DNA of 64,000 bases, from assembly GCA_001899205.1 (NCBI GenBank), contig MKVL01000010.1:391914-455913 (forward strand), written 5' to 3'. This document shows, one piece after another, positions 41,290 through 50,012 of the stretch. Made by a program: the position numbers and the translations under genes. Below the pieces are notes generated by a model that saw nothing but the letters and a program-made list of their open reading frames with translations, ran no database searches and was not told the origin of the DNA. Origin of the DNA: Mesorhizobium sp. 65-26. GTDB lineage: Bacteria > Pseudomonadota > Alphaproteobacteria > Rhizobiales > Rhizobiaceae. How positions within the stretch are numbered: the stretch's first letter is position 1; the number at the start of each line of letters is the position of its first letter.

Positions 41290-42633
41290 ATGGGTGATCC
41301 GACGCAAGCTCGCGACGGGCATGCAAGCGCCAGAGGTCCGATTTCGGACGTAACCGGGCGGGTGCTGAGTTTCGTGGTGCCAGCGATGCCCACGCAATTG
41401 GCGCCGGCGCCGTCAGGGCTGGATGAAGTCGCCCGCCCACCTTGGCTGGATCAGATCCAGAAATCACCGCCTCCTGGACTGGGCGAACCTGAAGCCATGC
41501 CCCCTTGGTCGGACGAAATGGTACCCGTTCCCCCGGCGTTGGACGAGACCATTTTCACGGGCGCACGTTGGATGGACGAAGTCAACCAGCTGGTCCACTA
41601 CAGCGACGCGCTGAATATGACCAAGGGCGAGGACATTACGGTGGCGGTGCTCGACACAGGTTGCTTTGTCGAGCATCGCGACTTCAGCCCAAGCACCCTG
41701 CGCATCGTGGCGGGCGTCAACTGCATGACCGAAACGGTCGGCGGCGACATCACCGATGCCACGGGCCATGGCAGCCATGTCGCCGGAGTGCTGGCGGCCA
41801 ACGGCGTGCATATCGGCTTGGCGCCAGCGTGCCGCCTCGTGCCGGTGAAGGTGCTGAGCGGCACAAAGGCCGACGATGGCGCTGCGATTGGGACTGCGAT
41901 CGCGAGAGGGCTGAACTGGGTGCTGGACAACGCCGATACGTTCGCCATCAGCGTGGTCTGTCTCTCGGTAGGAGACAATGGCAACTACGACAACGACCAG
42001 GATTTCGCCGGCAACGCCATCACCGAAGCGGTGCAGGCACTGGCGGCACGCAACATTCCCGTGGTGGCGGCGGCGGGCAATCTCTACGGGCTCTTCGCGC
42101 GGGACACTGCTGCTCAAGGCATGTGCTTCCCCGCGATCCTGAGGGAGGCGATAAGCGTTGGTGCCGTCTATGACCAGCCCTGCGACGATTTCGCAGGCCG
42201 ACCTTGCAGGCTGGGCGCGGATTACGGCAGCCCGTCGACGGACTCGTCGCGACCGGATCAACTCGCGATCTATACGCAACGCATGGAGAAGGTCACTGAC
42301 GACCAGTGCGGGACGGATATTTTCGCGCCCGGCTCGTGGGTGCGCTCCACCGGCATTGACGGCGACGGCGGGTCATCGGTCGTCACCGAAGGCACCAGCG
42401 AGGCCGCACCGATCGTGGCCGGGGTGATCGCGCTTCTACAGTCGCTTCACCTCAAGCGCACCGGCGAGCGGCGCCCGCCCATCGCGATGTTGCGGAGTGT
42501 TCTTCGAAGATCGGCCAGGACGATCCTCGACAACTCGCTGGTGACGAGTTGTCCGGTAACAAACAAGAGCTTCCGGCGTGTCGACGCGTTCGCCGCCTTG
42601 AAGCAACTGGAACTCGACATGGCCACGAGCTGA
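41290..42633 (+). CDS. Subtilisin-like serine protease (S8) without signal peptide
   Basis: A 447-residue S8 protease. The catalytic residues are Asp122 (A-V-L-D-T-G), His160 (T-G-H-G-S-H-V-A-G), oxyanion Asn264 (A-A-G-N) and Ser370 (G-T-S-E-A-A-P). No signal peptide is visible; the ATG at 41290 follows GGGGAGG. Residues about 41-100 form three Pro-rich units of about 20 residues, each with a G-L/A-L-D/G-E start and a P-P-W or A-R-W plus D-E/Q end. This prefix is not a standard inhibitor propeptide. Being leaderless beside four exported proteins is odd, so it may act in the cytoplasm or leave by another route. Confidence 0.88.
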   Translation: MGDPTQARDGHASARGPISDVTGRVLSFVVPAMPTQLAPAPSGLDEVARPPWLDQIQKSPPPGLGEPEAMPPWSDEMVPVPPALDETIFTGARWMDEVNQLVHYSDALNMTKGEDITVAVLDTGCFVEHRDFSPSTLRIVAGVNCMTETVGGDITDATGHGSHVAGVLAANGVHIGLAPACRLVPVKVLSGTKADDGAAIGTAIARGLNWVLDNADTFAISVVCLSVGDNGNYDNDQDFAGNAITEAVQALAARNIPVVAAAGNLYGLFARDTAAQGMCFPAILREAISVGAVYDQPCDDFAGRPCRLGADYGSPSTDSSRPDQLAIYTQRMEKVTDDQCGTDIFAPGSWVRSTGIDGDGGSSVVTEGTSEAAPIVAGVIALLQSLHLKRTGERRPPIAMLRSVLRRSARTILDNSLVTSCPVTNKSFRRVDAFAALKQLELDMATS

Positions 42634-42668
42634 CCGACGGATGTCGTGTCGCCGTCCTTGCGGACCGT

Positions 42669-43946
42669 TCAGCGCGCGGCCGATTTTCCCCCGGGCAACT
42701 GGTCGGCGTCGGTGAGGGTTTGCAGGAAGGCGACGATGTCGTCGATTTCCGCGTCGGTCAGCGCCGGCTTGTCACCGGGTTTCCTGCCGAAGGGCGGGTC
42801 CTGATTCAGGTTTTTCCAGTAAGCCTTTGGCAGGTCGTCATATTTGTCGATCATGCCATCGGCCTTCCTCGGATACCAGCGGCCGGGGTCGCTGTCGCGG
42901 CTGGCGTAGAAGGCGACGGCGTCGCGCAGCGTGTGAAAGGTGCCGTTGTGGAAGAAGCTCTTGCGCAGGGCCACGTTGCGCAGCGTCGGCGTCTTGAACA
43001 GGCCGCAATAATCGGCGCGGCCCTTGAAATCGGTGCGCAGCGGGCCGCACAGGCCAAGGTCGACATAGGCCGGATCGGCATTGGCGGGAATGGCCGCGTT
43101 GCGCGGCGCGGCCACGGCGATCAGGCCGTAGTCGGTGAATTGCGGCGGCTCGCCATTGTTCGACGGCTCGCTCAGGTGGCAGCTCGCGCAATTGCCCTTG
43201 GCCTCGTCCTCGAACAGGGCGCGGCCATGCAGCTCCCGCGCCGTCAGTTGCGCCTTGCCGGCGAGGAAGGCGTCGTAGCGGCTGGAGTAGGGATAGAAAT
43301 CGGCGCTGCTCTGCTCGAAGGTGCCGAGCGCCTCGACGGCAGCGTCGAAGGCATCGCCCGGATGGTCGAAGACGTCGTCGCCGAACGCCGCCTTGAAGGC
43401 GTCGGCATAGGGCGCCCTTGACAGGGAAGCGACAACGGCGGCCTCGTCCTTGTTGGCCATCTCGAAGGGCGACAGCAGCGGGATCCTCGCCTGGTCCCTG
43501 CCACGGTCGGCGCGGCCATCCCAGGTCAGGCCGCCGGTTGGCCCGTTGTCGACGCTCTCGTCGCCCTCATCCTCGGAATCGTAGAAGTGCTCGGTGAAGG
43601 CCGGCGCGGCCTGTAGGTAGCGCAGCGAGGGCACGGCGCGCAGGCCGGGCCTGTCGAGGCTGGGCCCGCCCATCTCGACCGGCGCGGCGGAAGCCGGCCC
43701 GAAGGCGTGACCGGGATCGTGGCAGGACGAGCAGGCCTGCCGGCCGGAGGCCGAAAGCGACGGGTCGAAGAACATCTTTCGGCCGAGCGCCGTCAGCACC
43801 TCGGCGCGGGCGAAAGCCTCGGCCCGCGACATCGGGCCGGGATGGACGCTGCCGGCCGGCAGGCCGTCGGCCGGCCACAGCACGGCTATGGCCAGCGCCG
43901 CCAGAGCGAAATGACGTCTTCCGGAAGAGGATTTCCATCGTGCCAT
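42669..43946 (-). CDS. Di-haem cytochrome c peroxidase (MauG/CcpA type)
   Basis: A 425-residue secreted protein with two c-type haem sites, C-S-S-C-H near residue 72 and C-A-S-C-H near 252. The usual T-P-T-L-R-N-V-A block is near 318, with F-F-H-N-G-T-F-H after it. The signal peptide covers about residues 1-32 (H-F-A-L-A-A-L-A-I-A-V-L). Such proteins reduce peroxide in the periplasm or perform MauG-like oxidations. It converges with the subtilisin-like gene. The ATG at 43946 gives a normal signal peptide. Confidence 0.9.
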   Translation of the reverse strand: MARWKSSSGRRHFALAALAIAVLWPADGLPAGSVHPGPMSRAEAFARAEVLTALGRKMFFDPSLSASGRQACSSCHDPGHAFGPASAAPVEMGGPSLDRPGLRAVPSLRYLQAAPAFTEHFYDSEDEGDESVDNGPTGGLTWDGRADRGRDQARIPLLSPFEMANKDEAAVVASLSRAPYADAFKAAFGDDVFDHPGDAFDAAVEALGTFEQSSADFYPYSSRYDAFLAGKAQLTARELHGRALFEDEAKGNCASCHLSEPSNNGEPPQFTDYGLIAVAAPRNAAIPANADPAYVDLGLCGPLRTDFKGRADYCGLFKTPTLRNVALRKSFFHNGTFHTLRDAVAFYASRDSDPGRWYPRKADGMIDKYDDLPKAYWKNLNQDPPFGRKPGDKPALTDAEIDDIVAFLQTLTDADQLPGGKSAAR

Positions 43947-44076
43947 GGCGTGCGGTCCGTTCGCGTCCGGTTCCCTGCTTTTCGCAGGTTCTGATCGCAA
44001 AACCGTAGGACACTTTTGCGTACCCTGCTTAGGCGCGCTTTGCTACGGATTCGTGACGAAGCCGGGGAGGGGGCGC

Positions 44077-44499
44077 TCAGGCCTGCGTGATGTGTTCCGC
44101 GCGCAGCTTCTCCCGCATGCGCTCCAGCGCGGGCGCGCCGCCGGCCGCGAGCTCTTCGGCGATGCGGGCGAGCCTGTCGTCGGCCTTGCGGTGCCTGCTG
44201 CCCCAGGCGCCGAGCGTCGCCAGCACCGGCAGCAGGTCTATGCCGGCCTCGGTCAGCCGGTAGATCGCCTTCAGCCCGTGCGTCGGGTCCTCGCCGCGTG
44301 TGAGAATGCCCTCGTCGACCAGCGTCTGCAGCCGCTCCGACAGCGTGCGCGAGGAGATGCCCTCATCCGATTGCAGGAATTCGCGAAAGTGCCTTTTGCC
44401 GGCGAAGACCAGGTCACGGATGATGAGCAGCGTCCAGCGGTCGCCGAGCAGTTCGAGCGAAAGGCTGATCGGGCAGCCGGACCGTTCCCGGGTCGCCAT
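44077..44499 (-). CDS. HxlR-family transcriptional regulator
   Basis: A 140-residue winged-helix regulator of the HxlR family: C-P-I-S-L-S-L-E-L-L-G-D-R-W-T-L-L-I-I-R-D-L at residues 9-30, then F-R-E-F-L and G-I-S-S-R-T-L-S-E-R-L near 48. Many members sense aldehydes, quinones or redox state through the first Cys. It is divergent from the reductase-like gene at 44610, with a direct repeat between them that probably is its operator. Confidence 0.92.
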   Translation of the reverse strand: MATRERSGCPISLSLELLGDRWTLLIIRDLVFAGKRHFREFLQSDEGISSRTLSERLQTLVDEGILTRGEDPTHGLKAIYRLTEAGIDLLPVLATLGAWGSRHRKADDRLARIAEELAAGGAPALERMREKLRAEHITQA

Positions 44500-44500
44500 G

Positions 44501-44584
44501 TCAATGGTTCCATTTTTAAATCACTTTACTATTGACACCATTATTCCCGTGCGTCAAATGGTTCCAAAAGTAAATCGTTATTGA
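44501..44584. promoter_or_regulatory. Direct-repeat operator between HxlR and the reductase gene
   Basis: ATGGTTCCA followed by TAAATC and ATTGA occurs twice: 44504-44535 and 44558-44584, both in plus orientation. The spacer is AT-rich and includes TTGACA at 44533-44538, a possible -35. The placement suits regulation of both divergent genes by the HxlR protein. Confidence 0.55.
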
Positions 44585-44609
44585 CCAGGACAAGGTGGAG
44601 GCTCCCGGA

Positions 44610-45197
44610 ATGAAAAGGCTCATCCTTCAGATGCAGATGTCGGTGGACGGGTTTGTCGGATCCGCCGATGGTCGGCGCTGGCAGCTCTGGGAATGGGGCG
44701 ACGACAATGGCTGGGACGAGGAGTTGAAGGCCGATTTCAACGCTGTCCTCGCCGGCATTGACACCATTCTGTTGAGCAGCAGGATGGCGGAGGAGGGGTA
44801 TCTGACCCATTGGGGCAATGCGGCGCGGAAATACCCCGGCGACCCCTTCTATGCCTTTGCCCGGCGTATCGTCGAGGCGCGAAAAGTGGTGCCGAGCGAC
44901 AGGCTGGAGACGTCACGCTGGGAGCGTACGCAAGTGGTGAGCGGCGACCTGCCGCGCGAGGTTGGCGCGCTCAAGTCGGGCGAGGGCGGCGACATCGCCG
45001 CGTTCGGCGGCGCCGGCTTCGCCTCGGCGCTGATCGCGGCCGGGCTGGTCGACGAGTTCCAGCTCTTCATAAATCCAGCGGTTCTCGGGGCTGGCCGCCG
45101 CATCTTCGACCAGGGTGGCTTTGCCGGACTGGGGCTCATCGGCTCGAAGGCCTATGCCTGCGGCATGGTGGTGAACCGCTACGCGCCGGCCGGATGA
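44610..45197 (+). CDS. Dihydrofolate reductase/RibD-C-fold reductase
   Basis: A 195-residue protein of the RibD C-terminal fold, starting L-I-L-Q-M-Q-M-S-V-D-G-F-V-G. The NADPH-binding G-G-D-I-A-A-F-G-G-A-G-F-A-S-A-L block is near residue 130, and L-V-D-E-F-Q-L-F-I-N-P near 150. Members act as stand-alone reductases of unknown substrate, not as the folate enzyme. It is divergent from the HxlR regulator and likely its target. The ATG at 44610 is preceded by GGAGG. Confidence 0.88.
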   Translation: MKRLILQMQMSVDGFVGSADGRRWQLWEWGDDNGWDEELKADFNAVLAGIDTILLSSRMAEEGYLTHWGNAARKYPGDPFYAFARRIVEARKVVPSDRLETSRWERTQVVSGDLPREVGALKSGEGGDIAAFGGAGFASALIAAGLVDEFQLFINPAVLGAGRRIFDQGGFAGLGLIGSKAYACGMVVNRYAPAG

Positions 45198-45506
45198 GGG
45201 GGGGCGAGATGGCGCTGAACGATCTGCCTTGGGTCAACTCGGCAACGTGCCTTCCTAATTCGACGTGCCGCCGTGCTTTTCCCGGCCGGCCGCCTTGCGG
45301 CCACGGCGGCATGGCGCGCTTCGCGCGATGTAAGGCCGACTAGCACCCGGCTGGCAAATTCGACCGGCGCGTCATTCATCGCTCCTGCACCGCGACGAAC
45401 CTCATTCGGGCTCCGTTCTGATGATATAGCAGATGCTGACTGGCGTTCCCTATGACCTGACTCACATAGGCCGCTTGTCGTCAGGCGAGAAAGCTCTCCC
45501 CTATCT
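45198..45506. other. 309-bp spacer with no supported gene
   Basis: No gene with a credible start and ribosome site is seen. A GC stem (CCGGCCGGCCGCC with GGCGGCATG beyond CTTGCGGCCACGG) lies near 45283-45312. The spacer separates the plus-strand reductase gene from the minus-strand TPR lipoprotein gene, so it mainly holds their 3' ends. Confidence 0.5.
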
Positions 45507-47084
45507 TCAAGGCGTGGCGTGGAGCATCCGCAAAGCCATGCTGGCTGCACGGTATTCGTCGAAATTCTTGGGGCAATCGTTTACGGCGAGCCGGTAGAGC
45601 CGCAAGGCGTCGTCATTGTGTCCTTGCAGCCGGTCAAGCTCGGCGGTGTAGAAATTGGTTTCGCAGACCTGTCCCCGTTTGGTCTCGAGGTTCGGATTCT
45701 CGGCCGCTGCGAGCGTCTCGGCCGATGTCTTGTCGCCGAGCAGCATGCGGATAATCGGCGCCGGCCATTTCGTCATGTCAAGCTTGCCCTCCGCCTCCCG
45801 CAAATGGCTTGGGGCACCGGAACCGCGCTCGGCTAGGTCGAGCCAGATCGCAGCATAAGCGTCCTCGGGCCGCAACGCGACGACTTGGGCCAAGTCGGTC
45901 AACGCCCTTGCCAACTCGCCGGCATAGAAATTGGCCAAGCCTCGATCGAAATAGGCGAGGTCGTATTTCGGGTCGAGTCCGAGCGCCTTGTCGTAGTCTG
46001 CGAGCGCACGGGGGAAGTCGCCTCTGATAGCGAGGATTCCTCCCCGATGCCGATAGTATTTTGCGTCGAGAGTGCCCAGCGCAATGGCCTGGTTATAGTC
46101 AACAAGCGCGCGATCATAATCGCCCTTGCGTTCCCAGGCGAGACCACGGTCCCCGACATGGGCGCTCCCTCGTGGATCGAACTTGATAGACTGATCGAGA
46201 TCGGCGATGGCGCGGTCGTCGTCACCCTTGTAGGCCCAGGCGACACCGCGGTTGTGGAAGGCGATGGCATTTTGCGGATTGATGCCGAGCGCAGCATCGT
46301 AATCGGCGATAGCGCGGTCATAGTCGCCTTTGTCGACCCACATCAGGCCGCGATTGTTGTGGGCGTCGGAATTGGTCGGATCGATCTCGATCGCCTTGTC
46401 GAAGTCTCGGATGGCTAGGTCGGCGTTATCCTTGCGCGCCCGCAGCATGGCGCGATTGTAGTAGGCTTTGGCATTCTTCGGATCGAGGCCGATGGCCTGG
46501 TTGTAGTCAGCGATGGCGCGGTTGTCATCACCTTTACCGGCCCAGGCGTTGCCCCGATTGTAATAAGCGCTGCCAAATTTCGGATCGAGCTCGATCGCTT
46601 GGTTATAGTCGGCAATGGCACGGTCGAAATTGCCTTTCGTGAACCAGGCGTTGCCTCTGTTGAGATATGCCTTGACGAAGGCTGGATCGAGGTCGATCGC
46701 CTTTTGATAGTCAGGCAAGGCTCGGTCGAGCTCGCCCTTTGCCGCCCAAACCAGTCCTCGGTTGTTGTAAGCTTCGACATAGCTCGGATTGATTGCGATC
46801 GCCTGGTTGTAATCAGCGACGGCATCATCGTATTTCGCTTGAGCCTCCCAGGCATTGCCGCGCATCAAATAGGCTGTGCTGCGATTGTCTGCCCCTGCGT
46901 CGGTGTCCTTGATGATTTGTGTGCAGGCTTCGATTTGTCGCGCGCTGCCGATAGGCTGACCTGTGCAGTCGGCAAGATCCCGGTTAGCAGGTGAACATCC
47001 AAGTAAGGTGGCGGCGCCGAGCACAAACCACCCGAGCCACAGTTTACGACAGGCCTTCAAAAATTTTCTCGGCAAGATGATCAA
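45507..47084 (-). CDS. TPR-repeat lipoprotein
   Basis: A 525-residue protein. The signal sequence ends in the lipobox L-L-G-C (Cys30). About ten tetratricopeptide repeats cover residues 70-410, with the A-x-Y-N-R-G-x-A-W-x3-G-D-x-D-R-A-I-A-D-Y pattern. A C-terminal domain follows with W-L-D-L-A-E-R, W-P-A-P-I-I-R-M-L-L-G and N-D-C-P. The same architecture is found in the protein at 47512..49815. TPR scaffolds bind other proteins in the envelope. Third in line of a minus-strand gene family, after a decayed copy. Confidence 0.85.
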   Translation of the reverse strand: MIILPRKFLKACRKLWLGWFVLGAATLLGCSPANRDLADCTGQPIGSARQIEACTQIIKDTDAGADNRSTAYLMRGNAWEAQAKYDDAVADYNQAIAINPSYVEAYNNRGLVWAAKGELDRALPDYQKAIDLDPAFVKAYLNRGNAWFTKGNFDRAIADYNQAIELDPKFGSAYYNRGNAWAGKGDDNRAIADYNQAIGLDPKNAKAYYNRAMLRARKDNADLAIRDFDKAIEIDPTNSDAHNNRGLMWVDKGDYDRAIADYDAALGINPQNAIAFHNRGVAWAYKGDDDRAIADLDQSIKFDPRGSAHVGDRGLAWERKGDYDRALVDYNQAIALGTLDAKYYRHRGGILAIRGDFPRALADYDKALGLDPKYDLAYFDRGLANFYAGELARALTDLAQVVALRPEDAYAAIWLDLAERGSGAPSHLREAEGKLDMTKWPAPIIRMLLGDKTSAETLAAAENPNLETKRGQVCETNFYTAELDRLQGHNDDALRLYRLAVNDCPKNFDEYRAASMALRMLHATP

Positions 47085-47120
47085 GCCTTCTCGATTGCAT
47101 TACGGCTCGGCGCCGAGCAT

Positions 47121-47515
47121 CTACGGTGTCACGATGGCGGTACGGTATTCGGCGAAACCCTTGGGACAATCCTTCACGGCAACCGGTAGCCATTGGCCTC
47201 GGTCGGATCGAGGTCGATCATCGCGCCGAAATCGGCGATGGCGCGGTCGTAGTCGCGCCGTTCGGCCCACACATTGCCAAGCTTGAAATAGGCGATGATC
47301 CGGTTTCGAGCGGACTCCGTCGCATCATCGATCATGCGCGTGCAGGCCTGGATGCGCACCGTCTGATCGACCGCACCATCGATCAAGCAGTCGCTGCTGG
47401 CGGCCAGCGCTGGAAATATCGACAACAAGAGAAGCACAGGCGCGTTGAGAAACGGCAGACAAAGGCGAAGCTGCCAGCCAGTCGATCTGGACGCCATGTT
47501 CACCTCGATGCTCAT
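47121..47515 (-). pseudogene. Decayed TPR-family gene with internal deletion and frameshift
   Basis: The open part (47174..47515, 113 residues) has a signal peptide and one TPR (N-V-W-A-E-R-R-D-Y-D-R-A-I-A-D-F), then stops. Read in the next frame just before the stop, 47121..47190 encodes V-K-D-C-P-K-G-F-A-E-Y-R, which matches the C-terminal N-D-C-P-K-N-F-D-E-Y-R of the neighbouring 525-residue paralogue. The TPR block between has been lost and the join is out of frame. The start overlaps the stop of the upstream family member by 4 nt. A short secreted single-TPR product could still be made. Confidence 0.78.
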
Positions 47516-49815
47516 CGCGAGAACTCATGCAGCGCGGCCTTGGCGGCGACAGCTTCGAAATAGGCGTTGGGGCAGTCGTTGGCTGCGGTCCTGTAGAGTC
47601 CAAGCGCCTCGCCGCCGCGGCCTTGCAGTCGCGCCAATTCGGCGGCGAACAGTGTTGCCTCGCAGCGATTGCCCTTGGCTTCGAACGCGTTCGGGGCCCC
47701 GGCCGCCCCAAGCGTAGCCTCGAAGTCGGTCTCGCCAAGCAGCATGCGCACTGCCGGCGCCGGCCATTTCTTCATATCGAGCCTGACTGTCGCCTCGCGC
47801 AGGTGGCCGGTGCCGCCGCCGAGCCGCTCAGCCAAATCCAGCCAGATGGCGAGATAGGCATCGTTCGGCCTCAGTGTGGCGCCTTGTCGGAAATCGGCGG
47901 CGGCCTTGCCGGGCGCCCCGGAATGGAAGCTGATGATGCCACGACCGAGATAGGCATAGGCAAGTTTCGGGTCGAGGGCGATCGCGCGGTCGTAGTCAGC
48001 CGCCGCACGGGCATAGTTGTCCTTGGCCGCCCATAGGAGGGCGCGAGTGGTGTACCCTCCGGCAAACTTCGGATCGAGGCTGATCGCCTTGTCGCAGTCG
48101 GCGGCCGCGCGAGCATACTCGTTCTGGTTGAACCAAGCCTGCGCGCGGCCGCTGTAGCCTCTGGCATCTTTCGGGTCGAGCTCGATTCCCCGGTTGTAGT
48201 CGGCGATCGCTCGATCGAAATCGCCCGTTCTGTCCCAGATGCCAGCGCGGCGTCGGTAGAAGCTCGCATTGGCCGGATTGATCGCGACCGCCTCGCCATA
48301 GTCGGCGACGGCGCGCTGATAATCCCCCTTTTGAGCCCAGGCCGCGCCACGGCCGCTGTGGGCGTCCGCATCCTTGTCATTGAGCGCTATCGCCCGATCG
48401 TAATCCGCGATCGCACGGTCGCTATCGCTTTTGTCGAACCACGCGCCTGCGCGATAGTAGAACGCATCGGCGTTCTTCGGATCGAGATCTATCGCATGTG
48501 TGTAGTCGGTGATGGCGTGATCGAGATCGCCCTTCTTTTTCCATGCAACCCCACGATTGACATAGGCCTTTACGTCGCGTGGGTCGAGGTCGATCGCCCT
48601 GTCGTAGTCGGCGATGGCGAGATCGTAGTCGCCCTTGTTCTTCCAGGCCACGCCGCGGTTGTTGTATGAGCCGCTGTCGCGCGGGTTGAGCCTGATCGCC
48701 TGATCGAAATCAGCTATGGCGCGGTCAGGATCGTTCTTGCTCGACCAGGCGAGTCCACGGCTGCTATAAGCAAGATCGTCTTTCGGATTCAGGCTGATTG
48801 CCTGGCTGTAGTCCGCGATCGCCCGGTCATAGTCCTTCTTCTTTTTCCAGGCCAATCCTCTGTTGTAGTAGCTGACGGCGTCGCGGGGATTGAGACGGAT
48901 CGCCTGATCGTAGTCGGCGATGGCGCGGTCGTACTCACCCTTGCGCAGCCAGGCTGTACCTCGGTCACGGTAGGCGTCGGGTTCATCAGGGGTAAGCCCG
49001 ATCACCTTGTCATAGTCGACAATTGCGCGATCAAAGTCCCCTTTGCTGCTCCAGGCCATCGCACGAGCGCCGTAGGCCTCCGGAAGCTTGGGGTCGATGC
49101 CGATCGCGCGACTGCTGTCTGCTATGGCCTGGTCGTAATCACCCATTCGGAAATGGGTCAGTCCACGGATGATATACGTCGTCGGATCGTTCGGATCCCG
49201 GGCGGCGGCTTGATCGAAATCAGCGATGGCGCGGCCGTATTGGCCCTTCTGCTTCCAGGCCAGACCTCTGTTGAGGTATACACCAACGTCGTTCGCTCCG
49301 AAGCTGATCGCCTTGTCGAAATCCGCGATGGCGCGATCGTTCTCGCCCTTGTCGGCCAACAGGATGCCACGACCGTAGTATGCATCCAAAGCCTTTGGAT
49401 CGAGTTCGATCGTCTTGCTGTAGTCGGCAATGGCGCGATCGCTTTCCCGCTCGTGCGTCCAGGCAATGGCGCGGTTGTAGTAAGCGTCGGTGTTCGTCGG
49501 GTCGAAGTCGATGGCCCTGTCATAGTCGGAGATGGCGCGAGTGTAGTCTCCGCGCAAACCATAAGCATTGCCGCGAATTACGAGGGCGATTGAGCGGTTT
49601 GACGACGACTCCGACCGGTCCTCGATGATCTGCGTGCAAGCGACGATACGTCGCTCCGGATCGACGTTTTCTCCGTCACAGGCTGGATGGTCGTCGTATT
49701 TTTGGACGGCCGCGACCGCCGGCGCGGCGAACAGAATGGGCAAAAAGGCAAACAACGCAGCCGCCAGCCATGAAGGCCTGAGCCATCCTCGAAGCAGATT
49801 TGCCAACCCAGCCAT
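47512..49815 (-). CDS. Large secreted TPR-repeat protein
   Basis: A 767-residue protein. The signal peptide covers about residues 1-36 (W-L-A-A-A-L-F-A-F-L-P-I-L, cleavage after A-V-A-A). About 17 tetratricopeptide repeats run from residue 70 to 650. The C-terminal module seen in the 525-residue paralogue follows (I-W-L-D-L-A-E-R, W-P-A-P-A-V-R-M-L-L-G-E, A-N-D-C-P). A Cys-containing N-terminal block (H-P-A-C-D, I-V-A-C-T-Q-I-I) is also shared. The ATG at 49815 puts the signal peptide at the start; a GTG at 49944 would add 43 residues before it. It heads the minus-strand TPR gene row. Confidence 0.85.
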   Translation of the reverse strand: MAGLANLLRGWLRPSWLAAALFAFLPILFAAPAVAAVQKYDDHPACDGENVDPERRIVACTQIIEDRSESSSNRSIALVIRGNAYGLRGDYTRAISDYDRAIDFDPTNTDAYYNRAIAWTHERESDRAIADYSKTIELDPKALDAYYGRGILLADKGENDRAIADFDKAISFGANDVGVYLNRGLAWKQKGQYGRAIADFDQAAARDPNDPTTYIIRGLTHFRMGDYDQAIADSSRAIGIDPKLPEAYGARAMAWSSKGDFDRAIVDYDKVIGLTPDEPDAYRDRGTAWLRKGEYDRAIADYDQAIRLNPRDAVSYYNRGLAWKKKKDYDRAIADYSQAISLNPKDDLAYSSRGLAWSSKNDPDRAIADFDQAIRLNPRDSGSYNNRGVAWKNKGDYDLAIADYDRAIDLDPRDVKAYVNRGVAWKKKGDLDHAITDYTHAIDLDPKNADAFYYRAGAWFDKSDSDRAIADYDRAIALNDKDADAHSGRGAAWAQKGDYQRAVADYGEAVAINPANASFYRRRAGIWDRTGDFDRAIADYNRGIELDPKDARGYSGRAQAWFNQNEYARAAADCDKAISLDPKFAGGYTTRALLWAAKDNYARAAADYDRAIALDPKLAYAYLGRGIISFHSGAPGKAAADFRQGATLRPNDAYLAIWLDLAERLGGGTGHLREATVRLDMKKWPAPAVRMLLGETDFEATLGAAGAPNAFEAKGNRCEATLFAAELARLQGRGGEALGLYRTAANDCPNAYFEAVAAKAALHEFSR

Positions 49816-50012
49816 TCCCGAACGGTCCCCCGCCGCTGTAGGGGCGGCGCGCGGCGCATTGTAACCAAGCGGCTCCCGGGAGCAATCACCGGTTGTCGCC
49901 GTTGCGGCGGCGAAACGGGCGGGGGATGGACGTTGGGCTGTCACAAAGCTGACAAGGGTCGGCCCTAGCGTCGCCGGGTTCCTCCAGCCATATAGCCACG
50001 AGGCATTCCCCG

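Noticed and set aside
45179..45550. 123-codon minus-strand frame beside the reductase gene
   Set aside because: No ribosome site or domain, and it overlaps the ends of two better supported genes.
47600..49600. Periodic repeats that could suggest a CRISPR array or tandem DNA repeat
   Set aside because: The period is 102 nt and in frame; it is the TPR-coding repeat of the gene, not an intergenic array.
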